A stretch of 27,378 bases of DNA, taken from assembly GCF_938010505.1 (NCBI RefSeq), contig NZ_CALLVP010000070.1, positions 1-27,378 on the forward strand. Reading direction: 5' to 3'. Below, piece by piece: positions 15,130-22,353 of the stretch. The notes beneath the pieces are model-generated. The model saw only the letters and a program-made list of their open reading frames with translations. It did not search any database and had not been told where the DNA came from. The number at the start of each line of letters is the position of its first letter. The stretch's first letter is position 1. The translations under genes and the position numbers were made by a program. The DNA is from an uncultured Veillonella sp. Lineage in GTDB: Bacteria > Bacillota > Negativicutes > Veillonellales > Veillonellaceae.

Positions 15130-16755
15130 ATGGCAAAAGAAATCTTGTTTAATGAAGAAGCTCGTCGCGCGTTAGGTCGTGGCGTTGATCAATTGGCAGA
15201 TGCTGTTAAGGTTACATTGGGTCCAAAAGGTCGTAATGTTGTATTGGATAAAAAATTCGGTTCCCCAACAATTACAAATGATGGTGTAACTATTGCTCGT
15301 GATATTGAACTTCCAGATCCATTTGAAAACATGGGTGCTCAATTGGTAAAAGAAGTTGCTACTAAAACTAATGACGTAGCAGGTGACGGTACTACTACCG
15401 CAACTGTATTGGCACAAGCTATGATTCAAGAAGGTATGCGCAATGTAGCGGCTGGTGCAAATCCAATGATCTTGAAAAAAGGCATTGAAACAGCGGTTAA
15501 AACATTGGTTGAAGAAATCAAAAAACGTTCTATTAAAGTTTCTGGTAAAGCTGAAATCGCTCAAGTTGCTAGCGTATCTGCTGCCGACGAAGAAATCGGT
15601 GGTTTGATTGCTGAAGCCATGGAAAAAGTAGGCAACGATGGTGTTATCACTGTCGAAGAGTCTAAAGGCTTACAAACTGCATTAAACGTAGTAGAAGGTA
15701 TGCAATTTGACCGTGGTTATATCTCTCCTTACATGGTAACTGATCCTGATCGCATGGAAGCAGTTATGGATAATCCGTTCATTTTGATTACTGATCGTAA
15801 AATCAGTGCTATTGCTGACATGTTGCCAACACTTGAAAAAGTGGTAAAAGTGGGTAAAGAACTTCTTATCATCGCAGAAGATGTTGAAGGCGAAGCATTG
15901 GCTACATTGGTAGTAAACCGTTTACGTGGTACATTTAAAGCTGTAGCCGTTAAAGCTCCAGGCTTCGGTGATCGTCGTAAAGCTATGCTTGAAGATATCG
16001 CTATCTTAACTGGCGGTACAGTAATCACTGAAGATATGGGCCGTAAACTTGATTCTGTAGAACTTGAAGATCTTGGTACAGCTCGTCAAGTTCGCATCAC
16101 TAAAGATGAAACTACAATTATCGACGGTGCAGGCGATAAAGAAGTAATCGCTAAACGCGTTAACCAAATCCGTGCACAAGTTGAAGAAACAACTTCCGAA
16201 TTTGATCGTGAAAAATTACAAGAACGCCTTGCTAAATTGTCCGGTGGTGTTGCAGTTATCGAAGTAGGTGCTGCTACAGAAGTTGAAATGAAAGATAAAA
16301 AACTTCGCATCGAAGATGCATTGAATGCAACTCGCGCTGCCGTTGAAGAAGGTATCGTAGCTGGTGGTGGTACTACTTTCATCGATATCATCCCTGCATT
16401 GAATACATTGGAAGCTACTGGTGATGTCCAAACTGGTATCAACCTTGTAAAACGCGCTGTAGAAGAACCACTTCGCCAAATTGCTTACAATGCTGGCCTT
16501 GAAGGTTCTGTTGTAGTAGAAAAAGTTAAACATACAGATTCCGGTATCGGTTTCAACGCATTGACTGAAGAATACATCGATATGGTGAAAGCTGGTATCG
16601 TTGACCCTGCAAAAGTTACTCGATCTGCGCTTCAAAATGCAGCATCCATTGCATCTCTTGTATTGACTACTGAAACAATCGTAGCTGATAAAGTGGATGA
16701 AAATGCTGCAGTTCCTGCAATGCCTCCAATGGGTGGCATGGGCGGTATGATGTAA
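15130..16755 (+). CDS. groEL: Chaperonin GroEL (60 kDa)
   Basis: ATP-driven folding chamber, 541 residues. It starts AKEILFNEEARRALGRGVDQL. Visible signatures include VKVTLGPKGRNVVLD, the nucleotide-binding DGVTIARDI and AGDGTTTATVLAQ, VEEGIVAGGGTTFID and the Gly-Met-rich tail GGMGGMM. A strong ribosome site TAGGAGG precedes the ATG. Codon choice is visibly more biased (many GGT, GTA and CGT codons) than in neighbours, as expected for high expression. Confidence 0.99.
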   Translation: MAKEILFNEEARRALGRGVDQLADAVKVTLGPKGRNVVLDKKFGSPTITNDGVTIARDIELPDPFENMGAQLVKEVATKTNDVAGDGTTTATVLAQAMIQEGMRNVAAGANPMILKKGIETAVKTLVEEIKKRSIKVSGKAEIAQVASVSAADEEIGGLIAEAMEKVGNDGVITVEESKGLQTALNVVEGMQFDRGYISPYMVTDPDRMEAVMDNPFILITDRKISAIADMLPTLEKVVKVGKELLIIAEDVEGEALATLVVNRLRGTFKAVAVKAPGFGDRRKAMLEDIAILTGGTVITEDMGRKLDSVELEDLGTARQVRITKDETTIIDGAGDKEVIAKRVNQIRAQVEETTSEFDREKLQERLAKLSGGVAVIEVGAATEVEMKDKKLRIEDALNATRAAVEEGIVAGGGTTFIDIIPALNTLEATGDVQTGINLVKRAVEEPLRQIAYNAGLEGSVVVEKVKHTDSGIGFNALTEEYIDMVKAGIVDPAKVTRSALQNAASIASLVLTTETIVADKVDENAAVPAMPPMGGMGGMM

Positions 16756-16791
16756 TCAACTGCTTAGAACTTAATATATAAAATATATATA

Positions 16792-16847
16792 ATAATCCTA
16801 ATGAATGTAAGTTTTATAGTCTCACATTCATTAGGATTATTTTTTTA
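16792..16847 (+). terminator. Rho-independent terminator of groESL
   Basis: A perfect 17-bp stem (16792-16808 with 16824-16840, core CCTAATGAATGT / ACATTCATTAGG) with a 15-base loop, followed by a run of T residues. Confidence 0.93.
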
Positions 16848-16860
16848 CTAATCTAGCGAT

Positions 16861-16892
16861 TTAATAATATTATTATGGCATAATATTATTAA
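16861..16892. repeat. 13-bp perfect inverted repeat in the groEL-doxX gap
   Basis: TTAATAATATTAT (16861-16873) and its exact complement (16880-16892) flank TATGGC. All arm pairs are A-T and no T-run follows, so it is not a good terminator. It lies in the 336-base gene-free stretch 16756-17091. That stretch also holds the groESL terminator and two promoters; the remainder is plain AT-rich DNA. Confidence 0.6.
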
Positions 16893-16956
16893 CTATAATT
16901 TTCTTTAGATGCTTTTCTTTAAGCTATTTTGTATATGTATGATTACATCGATAAAA

Positions 16957-16985
16957 TTGATTTTGTATACAATTTATGGTATAAT
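16957..16985 (+). promoter_or_regulatory. Upstream (distal) promoter of the DoxX gene
   Basis: TTGATT (16957-16962), 17 bases, then TATAAT (16980-16985) with TGG before it (extended -10). The spacer contains the perfect palindrome TTGTATACAA (16963-16972), directly after the -35, which could be an operator. Confidence 0.68.
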
Positions 16986-17011
16986 TCTATAGAATTTAAT
17001 AGTGAGTCTTA

Positions 17012-17040
17012 TTGACATAGTAATTCTTCAATAGTATAAT
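17012..17040 (+). promoter_or_regulatory. Proximal consensus promoter of the DoxX gene
   Basis: TTGACA (17012-17017), a 17-base spacer and TATAAT (17035-17040) form a perfect consensus promoter with a start near 17047. Confidence 0.87.
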
Positions 17041-17046
17041 TAATGT

Positions 17047-17062
17047 ATCGAATTTGTTCGAT
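17047..17062. promoter_or_regulatory. Inverted repeat at the DoxX transcription start (candidate operator)
   Basis: ATCGAA-TTTG-TTCGAT lies exactly where transcription from the proximal promoter should begin, a typical place for a repressor site. The cognate regulator is not in the window. Confidence 0.45.
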
Positions 17063-17091
17063 TTATAGAATTAAATGAAAGAAGAATCACT

Positions 17092-17508
17092 ATGTTGAAC
17101 TTTATTTTTAAAAGTAAACCTAATTATGTTAATTTTGGCTTATTAGTTTATCGCTTAGCATTGGGGATTTCCATGTTTTATCATGGCTATTTAAAATGGC
17201 TTAGCGGATCTCAAGGGCTTTACAAAGTAGGTACTATGTTGGCACCTTTAGGCGTATCTGGTGGTTATGAGATGCTTGGAACAATTGCGGCACTTTCTGA
17301 AATGATTGGTGGCATTCTCATTGCACTAGGATTATTTACACGCATTGGCGCTATTCTAATTGTAGGTACTTTAGCAACTGCAACTATTGTGAATTTGAAT
17401 GGTAGTTTCTTTAGCTGGGATTACCCATCTCAATTGGGCTTTGGTGCACTTATGTTGTTCTTTGTTGGCGCTGGTCGCTTTAGCTTAGATAAAGCTTTGT
17501 TTAAATAA
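17092..17508 (+). CDS. DoxX-family membrane protein
   Basis: A 138-residue protein with four hydrophobic segments (about 15-35, 62-82, 85-105, 113-132) and the DoxX-like start FGLLVYRLALGISMFYHGYLKWLSG, then SEMIGGILIALGLFTRIGAILI. DoxX-family proteins are linked to quinone/redox or oxidative-stress functions, but the exact role here cannot be assigned. The ribosome site is weak (AAAGAAG, 17078-17084). It is a single gene between two tandem promoters and its own terminator, so it seems independently and possibly strongly regulated. Confidence 0.82.
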   Translation: MLNFIFKSKPNYVNFGLLVYRLALGISMFYHGYLKWLSGSQGLYKVGTMLAPLGVSGGYEMLGTIAALSEMIGGILIALGLFTRIGAILIVGTLATATIVNLNGSFFSWDYPSQLGFGALMLFFVGAGRFSLDKALFK

Positions 17509-17521
17509 TTAGGAAATTAGG

Positions 17522-17556
17522 ATAAAAGACTCATCGCTTGATGAGTCTTTTATTTA
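17522..17556 (+). terminator. Rho-independent terminator after the DoxX gene
   Basis: The stem ATAAAAGACTCATC (17522-17535) / GATGAGTCTTTTAT (17540-17553) is a perfect 14-bp pairing with loop GCTT, followed by TTAT. No clear promoter separates it from the next gene, so lysA may depend on read-through. Confidence 0.88.
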
Positions 17557-17571
17557 TATAGAAAGGTTATC

Positions 17572-18828
17572 ATGAACACAAAAACAGTTCCGTTTACAGC
17601 AGAACAATTAGAAAACATTATTGCTCAGTATCCAACTCCGTTCCATATTTATGATGAAGAGGGAATTATTGAAAATATGAAATCTTTTCTTCATGCATTT
17701 TCTTGGAATAAGGGTTTCAAGCAATACTTTGCAGTAAAAGCAACACCAAACCCATATATCATGCGGTTATTACAAAAACTTGGAGTTGGTGCAGACTGTT
17801 CTTCCTTAGCAGAGTTAATTTTATGTGAAAAAGTAGGTATTACTGGACATGATATTATGTTCACATCTAATGACACACCTTATGTGGAGTATAAAAAAGC
17901 AATAGAGCTAGGTGCTATTATCAATCTTGATGATTTTACGCATATTGAATACTTAGAAAAACATCATGGCTCTTTACCTGATACATTTTGTGTACGTTAT
18001 AATCCAGGCTCTTTAAAAGAGGGCGGAAATACGATTATTGGTATTCCGGAAGAAGCTAAATACGGTATGACTCGAGACCAAGTGTTTGAAGCTTTTAAAC
18101 AATTACAAGCTAAAGGTGTAAAACACTTTGGCATTCATACGATGGTTGTTTCTAACGAACTCGACATTAATAGTTTAGTGGGTACTGCAGAAATCTGCTT
18201 TAACCTAGCTGTAGATATTAAAAATGAACTTGGCATCATTGTTGATTTCATTGATCTTGGTGGTGGTGTAGGTGTTGCGTATAAACCTGAAGATACTCCA
18301 GTGGATTTCGCTGTGCTTGGTAAACGAGTAGAAGAAGTATATAATAACATCCTTATAGCTAATGGACTTAATGATGTAGCATTGGCATATGAATGTGGTC
18401 GTATGGTGACTGGTCCATTTGGATATATTGTTTCCACAGCTATTCACAAAAAAGATATTTATCGTCATTACATTGGTCTTGATGCTTGTATGGCGGATCT
18501 TATGCGTCCAGCTTTGTATGGTTCTTACCATCACATATCAGTAATGGGGAAAGAAAATGCTCCTAAAGATCATGTATATGATGTAACTGGTTCCTTATGT
18601 GAAAATAACGATAAGTTTGCGATTCAACGTGAATTGCCAAAAATTGATATGGGAGATCGAGTTATCATTCATGATACCGGTGCACATGGTCATTCTATGG
18701 GTTTCAATTATAATGGTAAATTGCGTTCTGCGGAGTTACTGTTACATAAAGATGGTTCTGTTACACAAATTCGTCGTGCAGAAACCTATGATGATTTGTT
18801 TGGAACGCTAGATTTTTCTAACCTATAA
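17572..18828 (+). CDS. lysA: Diaminopimelate decarboxylase-like PLP enzyme
   Basis: Fold-III PLP decarboxylase of 418 residues, expected to convert meso-diaminopimelate to L-lysine. The PLP lysine is K52 in YFAVKATPNP. The Gly-rich phosphate site IDLGGGVGVAY and the ECGRMVTGPFGYIVSTAIHKK segment follow. Near the C-terminus, GSLCENNDKFAIQRELPKI corresponds to the conserved catalytic-Cys loop (CE-x-D). Substrate-binding SxYNxRPRPAE of typical LysA reads GFNYNGKLRSAELL here, a modest divergence. A related group-IV decarboxylase of another specificity is possible but less likely. AAAGG at 17561-17565 precedes ATG 17572. Confidence 0.78.
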   Translation: MNTKTVPFTAEQLENIIAQYPTPFHIYDEEGIIENMKSFLHAFSWNKGFKQYFAVKATPNPYIMRLLQKLGVGADCSSLAELILCEKVGITGHDIMFTSNDTPYVEYKKAIELGAIINLDDFTHIEYLEKHHGSLPDTFCVRYNPGSLKEGGNTIIGIPEEAKYGMTRDQVFEAFKQLQAKGVKHFGIHTMVVSNELDINSLVGTAEICFNLAVDIKNELGIIVDFIDLGGGVGVAYKPEDTPVDFAVLGKRVEEVYNNILIANGLNDVALAYECGRMVTGPFGYIVSTAIHKKDIYRHYIGLDACMADLMRPALYGSYHHISVMGKENAPKDHVYDVTGSLCENNDKFAIQRELPKIDMGDRVIIHDTGAHGHSMGFNYNGKLRSAELLLHKDGSVTQIRRAETYDDLFGTLDFSNL

Positions 18829-18829
18829 T

Positions 18830-18868
18830 TTAATATTGAGAATTAAATAGATTGAGAATGAATATTAA
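18830..18868. repeat. Inverted repeat with two ATTGAGAAT units after lysA
   Basis: TTAATATT (18830-18837) and AATATTAA (18861-18868) flank two direct copies of ATTGAGAAT (18835-18843, 18851-18859). The stretch 18853-18867 (TGAGAATGAATATTA) agrees at 11 of 14 defined positions with the Fur 7-1-7 pattern TGATAAT-N-ATTATCA. It lies about 70 bases upstream of the promoter at 18936. Regulatory meaning is tentative. Confidence 0.35.
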
Positions 18869-18935
18869 TAAATACCTATCAATATATGTAATACTTGATA
18901 TTCTTTTAATTCCTATATATTTTAGTAGGAATATC

Positions 18936-18964
18936 TTGCTATCATTTAGATAAGAATGTATAAT
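18936..18964 (+). promoter_or_regulatory. Promoter of the short leader/sRNA unit upstream of suf
   Basis: TTGCTA (18936-18941), 17 bases, TATAAT (18959-18964), with an expected start near 18971. ATCATT/AATGAT (18941-18946, 18962-18967) form an inverted repeat around the spacer. Confidence 0.7.
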
Positions 18965-18970
18965 GATTGT

Positions 18971-19043
18971 AGATTGTTATGCACATACTTGCTAAGTTGG
19001 CGAGAAATACGGCGGTATTCACGTTAGTGCGTACCGCCTTTTT
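18971..19043 (+). ncRNA. Candidate short RNA or attenuated leader upstream of sufC
   Basis: The promoter at 18936-18964 and the terminator at 19011-19043 define a transcript of roughly 73 bases with no convincing reading frame. I do not recognise a known riboswitch or T-box in it. Between its terminator and sufC I find no good second promoter. The unit may therefore be the leader of the suf operon, with read-through setting suf expression, rather than an independent sRNA. An alternative pairing of ATGCAC (18979-18984) with GTGCGT (19027-19032) would disrupt the terminator stem; this is speculative. Confidence 0.5.
19011..19043 (+). terminator. Rho-independent terminator upstream of sufC
   Basis: GGCGGTA (19011-19017) pairs with TACCGCC (19032-19038). 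Inside, CAC/GTG closes a GTTA tetraloop. The stem is followed by five T residues. Confidence 0.85.
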
Positions 19044-19123
19044 ATATGTGTCAGTATATACGTTTTACATAAATCGTGTGTGTGTTTCCTATGGTTACAT
19101 ACAAATAAAAAGGAGTGAACATT

Positions 19124-19867
19124 TTGGCTGAATTACTTCAGATAAAAGATTTAAAGGTATCCGTTGAAGAGAAACAAATCTTGAAAGGTATCGACTTAAC
19201 AATTAATAAGGGTGAAATTCACGTAGTAATGGGTACTAATGGTGCTGGTAAATCTACACTTGCTAATGCAATCATGGGTAACTCTACATATACAATTGAT
19301 AGCGGTTCTATCATTTTTGATGGTAAGGACATTACGGAAGATGCAGTGAATGATCGTGCGAAAGCAGGTATTTTCATGTCCTTCCAGCATCCAATCTCTA
19401 TCCCTGGTATCACTGTAGAAAACTTCATTCGTACAGCTAAATCCACAATTACTGGTGAAAACGTACGTGCATTGTCTTTCAAAAAAGAATTGAAAGAAAA
19501 AATGGATGAATTATCTTTTGATGCATCTTATGCACAACGTTATGTAAATGAAGGCTTCTCTGGTGGCGAACGCAAGAAGAATGAAATTCTTCAAATGTCC
19601 ATTTTGAATCCTAAATTGGCTATTCTAGACGAGACTGATTCTGGTCTTGACGTAGATGCGGTTCGTATCGTATCCGAAGGTGTACAACGTTTCCACAACG
19701 AAGAAAACGCTGTATTGATCATCACTCACCACAACCAAATCTTACAAAAACTAAAACCTGACTTTGTTCATGTATTGATTAACGGTAAGATCGTTAAAAC
19801 TGGTGATGCTTCTCTTGTACGTGAAATCGAAGAAAAAGGTTACGACGCATACAAAGCATTAGCATAG
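19124..19867 (+). CDS. sufC: Fe-S cluster assembly ATPase SufC
   Basis: ABC-type ATPase that drives conformational change in the SufBCD scaffold during Fe-S cluster assembly in the cytoplasm. Walker A GTNGAGKST is at 37-45. The ABC signature reads FSGGERKKNEIL, Walker B is LAILDETDSGLD, and the switch His lies in ITHHNQIL. TTG 19124 is the likely start because GGAG (19112-19115) is 8 bases upstream. The in-frame GTG at 19115 overlaps that ribosome site. First gene of sufCBDSU. Confidence 0.96.
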   Translation: MAELLQIKDLKVSVEEKQILKGIDLTINKGEIHVVMGTNGAGKSTLANAIMGNSTYTIDSGSIIFDGKDITEDAVNDRAKAGIFMSFQHPISIPGITVENFIRTAKSTITGENVRALSFKKELKEKMDELSFDASYAQRYVNEGFSGGERKKNEILQMSILNPKLAILDETDSGLDVDAVRIVSEGVQRFHNEENAVLIITHHNQILQKLKPDFVHVLINGKIVKTGDASLVREIEEKGYDAYKALA

Positions 19868-19875
19868 GAGGCACA

Positions 19876-21285
19876 ATGGAAGAAAGAAAGAAAACCCAAG
19901 TCGCGGATATGGACCGTGGTGTCTACGATATTAAGAATGACTTTGAATATTCTTATATTGCTGATGCTGGTTTAACAGAAGACATTATCCGTGAGATTTG
20001 GTCTAATAAAAATGAACCTGAATGGATGCTCGACTTCCGTTTGAAATCTTTAGAAATCTACAACCGTATGGGTATTCCAAATTGGATCCCTGATATTTCT
20101 GGCTTAGATATGGCGAATATTCACACCTATGTTAAGCCAAAAGTAGATATGAAAGAAAACTGGGATGAAGTTCCAGAAGAAATTAAAAGCACTTTTGATC
20201 GTTTAGGGATTCCAGAAGCGGAAAAAACATCCCTTGCAGGTGTGGGTGCTCAGTATGACTCTGAGGTTGTTTATCACAGCATTCAAGAAGATCTTGTTAA
20301 ACAAGGTGTTATCTACACTGATATTGAAACAGCTCTTCATGAGCATGAAGAAATCGTAAAAAAATACTGGATGACATTGATTCCTCCAACTGACCATAAA
20401 TGGGCGGCTCTTCATGGTGCCGTTTGGTCTGGCGGTTCCTTCGTATATGTACCGGCTGGCGTACAAGTAGAGATTCCATTGCAATCTTACTTCCGCTTAA
20501 ATGCACCAGGTGCAGGTCAGTTTGAACATACGATGATCATCGTAGAAGAAGGTGCTAAATTGCACTTTATCGAAGGTTGCTCTGCTCCTAAATACGACGT
20601 ATCTAACCTCCATGCAGGTGCCGTTGAATTGTTCGTAAAAGATAATGCTACATTGCGTTATTCTACAATTGAAAACTGGTCTAAAAATATGTACAACCTT
20701 AACACAAAACGTTGTGTTGTAGGTAAAGGTGGTACTATCGAGTGGGTATCTGGTTCCTTCGGTTCTAAAGTATCTTGCTTGTATCCAATGAGTATCCTCA
20801 ATGGTGAAGGCGCACATGCTGAATTTACAGGCGTAACATTCGCTGGTGAAGGTCAGTTCCTTGATACAGGTTGTAAAGTGGTTCATAATGCACCGTATAC
20901 AACAAGTAATGTAAACTCTAAATCCATTTCTAAATCTGGTGGTGCAGCTATCTACCGTGGTCTTTTGAAAATTGGTCCAAAAGCTGAGCATGCTAAAGCA
21001 ACAGTTTCTTGTGAATCCTTGATGCTTGATGCTGAGTCTCAATCCGATACAATTCCAGCAATTATCGTAGAAAACGATAATGTGGATTTAGGTCATGAAG
21101 CTAAAATCGGTCGTATCTCCGATGAAGCTATTTTTTATCTCATGACTCGTGGTATCAGCGAAGAAGAAGCTCGTGCAATGCTAGTTCGTGGTTTCGTAGA
21201 GCCAATCTCTAAAGAATTGCCACTTGAATATGCAGTAGAAATGAACAATCTAATCAATCTTGAATTAGAAGGTTCTATCGGTTAA
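19876..21285 (+). CDS. sufB: Fe-S cluster scaffold protein SufB
   Basis: Scaffold subunit on which the nascent cluster is built, 469 residues. Conserved blocks include EPEWMLDFRLKSLE near the start, GGSFVYVPAGVQVEIPLQSYFRLN, HFIEGCSAPKY and SKSISKSGGAAIYRGLL. The key cysteine occurs in ATVSCESLMLDAES, matching the position of E. coli SufB Cys405 as far as I can judge by eye. GGAGG precedes the ATG 8 bases after sufC. Confidence 0.97.
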   Translation: MEERKKTQVADMDRGVYDIKNDFEYSYIADAGLTEDIIREIWSNKNEPEWMLDFRLKSLEIYNRMGIPNWIPDISGLDMANIHTYVKPKVDMKENWDEVPEEIKSTFDRLGIPEAEKTSLAGVGAQYDSEVVYHSIQEDLVKQGVIYTDIETALHEHEEIVKKYWMTLIPPTDHKWAALHGAVWSGGSFVYVPAGVQVEIPLQSYFRLNAPGAGQFEHTMIIVEEGAKLHFIEGCSAPKYDVSNLHAGAVELFVKDNATLRYSTIENWSKNMYNLNTKRCVVGKGGTIEWVSGSFGSKVSCLYPMSILNGEGAHAEFTGVTFAGEGQFLDTGCKVVHNAPYTTSNVNSKSISKSGGAAIYRGLLKIGPKAEHAKATVSCESLMLDAESQSDTIPAIIVENDNVDLGHEAKIGRISDEAIFYLMTRGISEEEARAMLVRGFVEPISKELPLEYAVEMNNLINLELEGSIG

Positions 21286-21294
21286 GGAGGAATT

Positions 21295-22341
21295 ATGAGC
21301 GAATTACTATTTAATGAACTCCCTAGACCGACGTTCAGATGGTTACGTGTTAACCATACTGTAGGCTCTCTAGTTGGAGAAGATACAGCAGTTCAATCTA
21401 TCGCTGTTGAAGCGAATGAAAATATACTTTTACCATTGCCTGTAGGAACGGCATTATTAGAAGGCAAATACGAAGGTGCTAATAAAGAAGCTGTTCAAGC
21501 CTTGGTGGGAAAAGTAGAAGGTTATGCTATTAATGTTCCTGCAAATGGTAAAGAAGTTGTAGGTATCCACATTGATGCTACAGCTCGTGTAGCTAATCGT
21601 TTCCAATTCATCGTTGGTGAAGGTGCTGAACTAGAAGTACAATTTTACGTAACTGGTTCTGGTGATGTTGCAACTAATATTAGCTACTTAAATGAATACG
21701 ATGTAAAAGAAGGCGGTAAAGTTGTGGTGAAGAAGGTAAATCTTTTACCTGAACACGTGCAACATATCGAGCATCGTTACACTAAGTTAGAAGATAAAGC
21801 GGATGTAGAATATATTAATATCGAAATCGGTGGCAGTGAAAACATCTTGAATTACTATCATGATTTAGTAGGTCAAGAATCTCACATTGCTCACGACATT
21901 GCTTACCTTGGCAGTAAAGAGCAAAAGTTTGATATTTCTATGGTTATGAGTCATGGCGGCAAAAAATCTGTCAGCGACATCCATAACTTAGGTGCTCTTA
22001 GTGGCAATGCAAAAAAATCTTTCCGTGGTACTCTTGATTTCCTTAATGGTGCAACTGCTTCTGAAGGGGCAGAAGAAGATATTTGCTTATTATTAGATCC
22101 TACTGTAAAATCTGTTTCTTTGCCGCTCTTATTGTGTAAAGAAGATAATGTAGTGGGTAATCATGCAGCAAGTGCAGGCCAAATTGATCATAATAAATTG
22201 TTCTACCTCATGAGCCGTGGTTTCAGTGAAGTAGAAGCAAAACATATTATTGTTGAATCTATGATTCGTCCTATTATCGATCGCATTGGTGATGAAACGA
22301 TTGAAGAAGCAGCATTAGCAGCTGTACGTAATAAAATTTAA
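21295..22341 (+). CDS. sufD: Fe-S cluster assembly protein SufD
   Basis: SufB paralogue that completes the SufBC2D complex, 348 residues. The C-terminal beta-helix core shows ENILNYYHDLVGQESHIAHDIAYLG, KKSFRGTLDFLNGATASEGAEEDICLLL and a terminal VVGNHAASAGQIDHNKLFYLMSRGFSEVEAKHIIVE, where a conserved histidine typical of SufD lies. AAGGAGG precedes ATG 21295. It is shorter and more divergent than SufB, as is usual. Confidence 0.94.
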   Translation: MSELLFNELPRPTFRWLRVNHTVGSLVGEDTAVQSIAVEANENILLPLPVGTALLEGKYEGANKEAVQALVGKVEGYAINVPANGKEVVGIHIDATARVANRFQFIVGEGAELEVQFYVTGSGDVATNISYLNEYDVKEGGKVVVKKVNLLPEHVQHIEHRYTKLEDKADVEYINIEIGGSENILNYYHDLVGQESHIAHDIAYLGSKEQKFDISMVMSHGGKKSVSDIHNLGALSGNAKKSFRGTLDFLNGATASEGAEEDICLLLDPTVKSVSLPLLLCKEDNVVGNHAASAGQIDHNKLFYLMSRGFSEVEAKHIIVESMIRPIIDRIGDETIEEAALAAVRNKI

Positions 22342-22353
22342 AGAGGCGTTTTT

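Noticed and set aside
15172..16635. Several long minus-strand frames opposite groEL
   Set aside because: They are Cys/Phe/Ser-rich shadows caused by the biased codon use of groEL; no ribosome sites or protein-like composition.
16861..16892. Second terminator after groEL
   Set aside because: The stem is entirely A-T and lacks a following T run; the real terminator is at 16792-16847.
18971..19043. Known riboswitch or T-box leader before suf
   Set aside because: The T-box sequence and the riboswitch cores I can recall are not visible; only a promoter and terminator can be supported.
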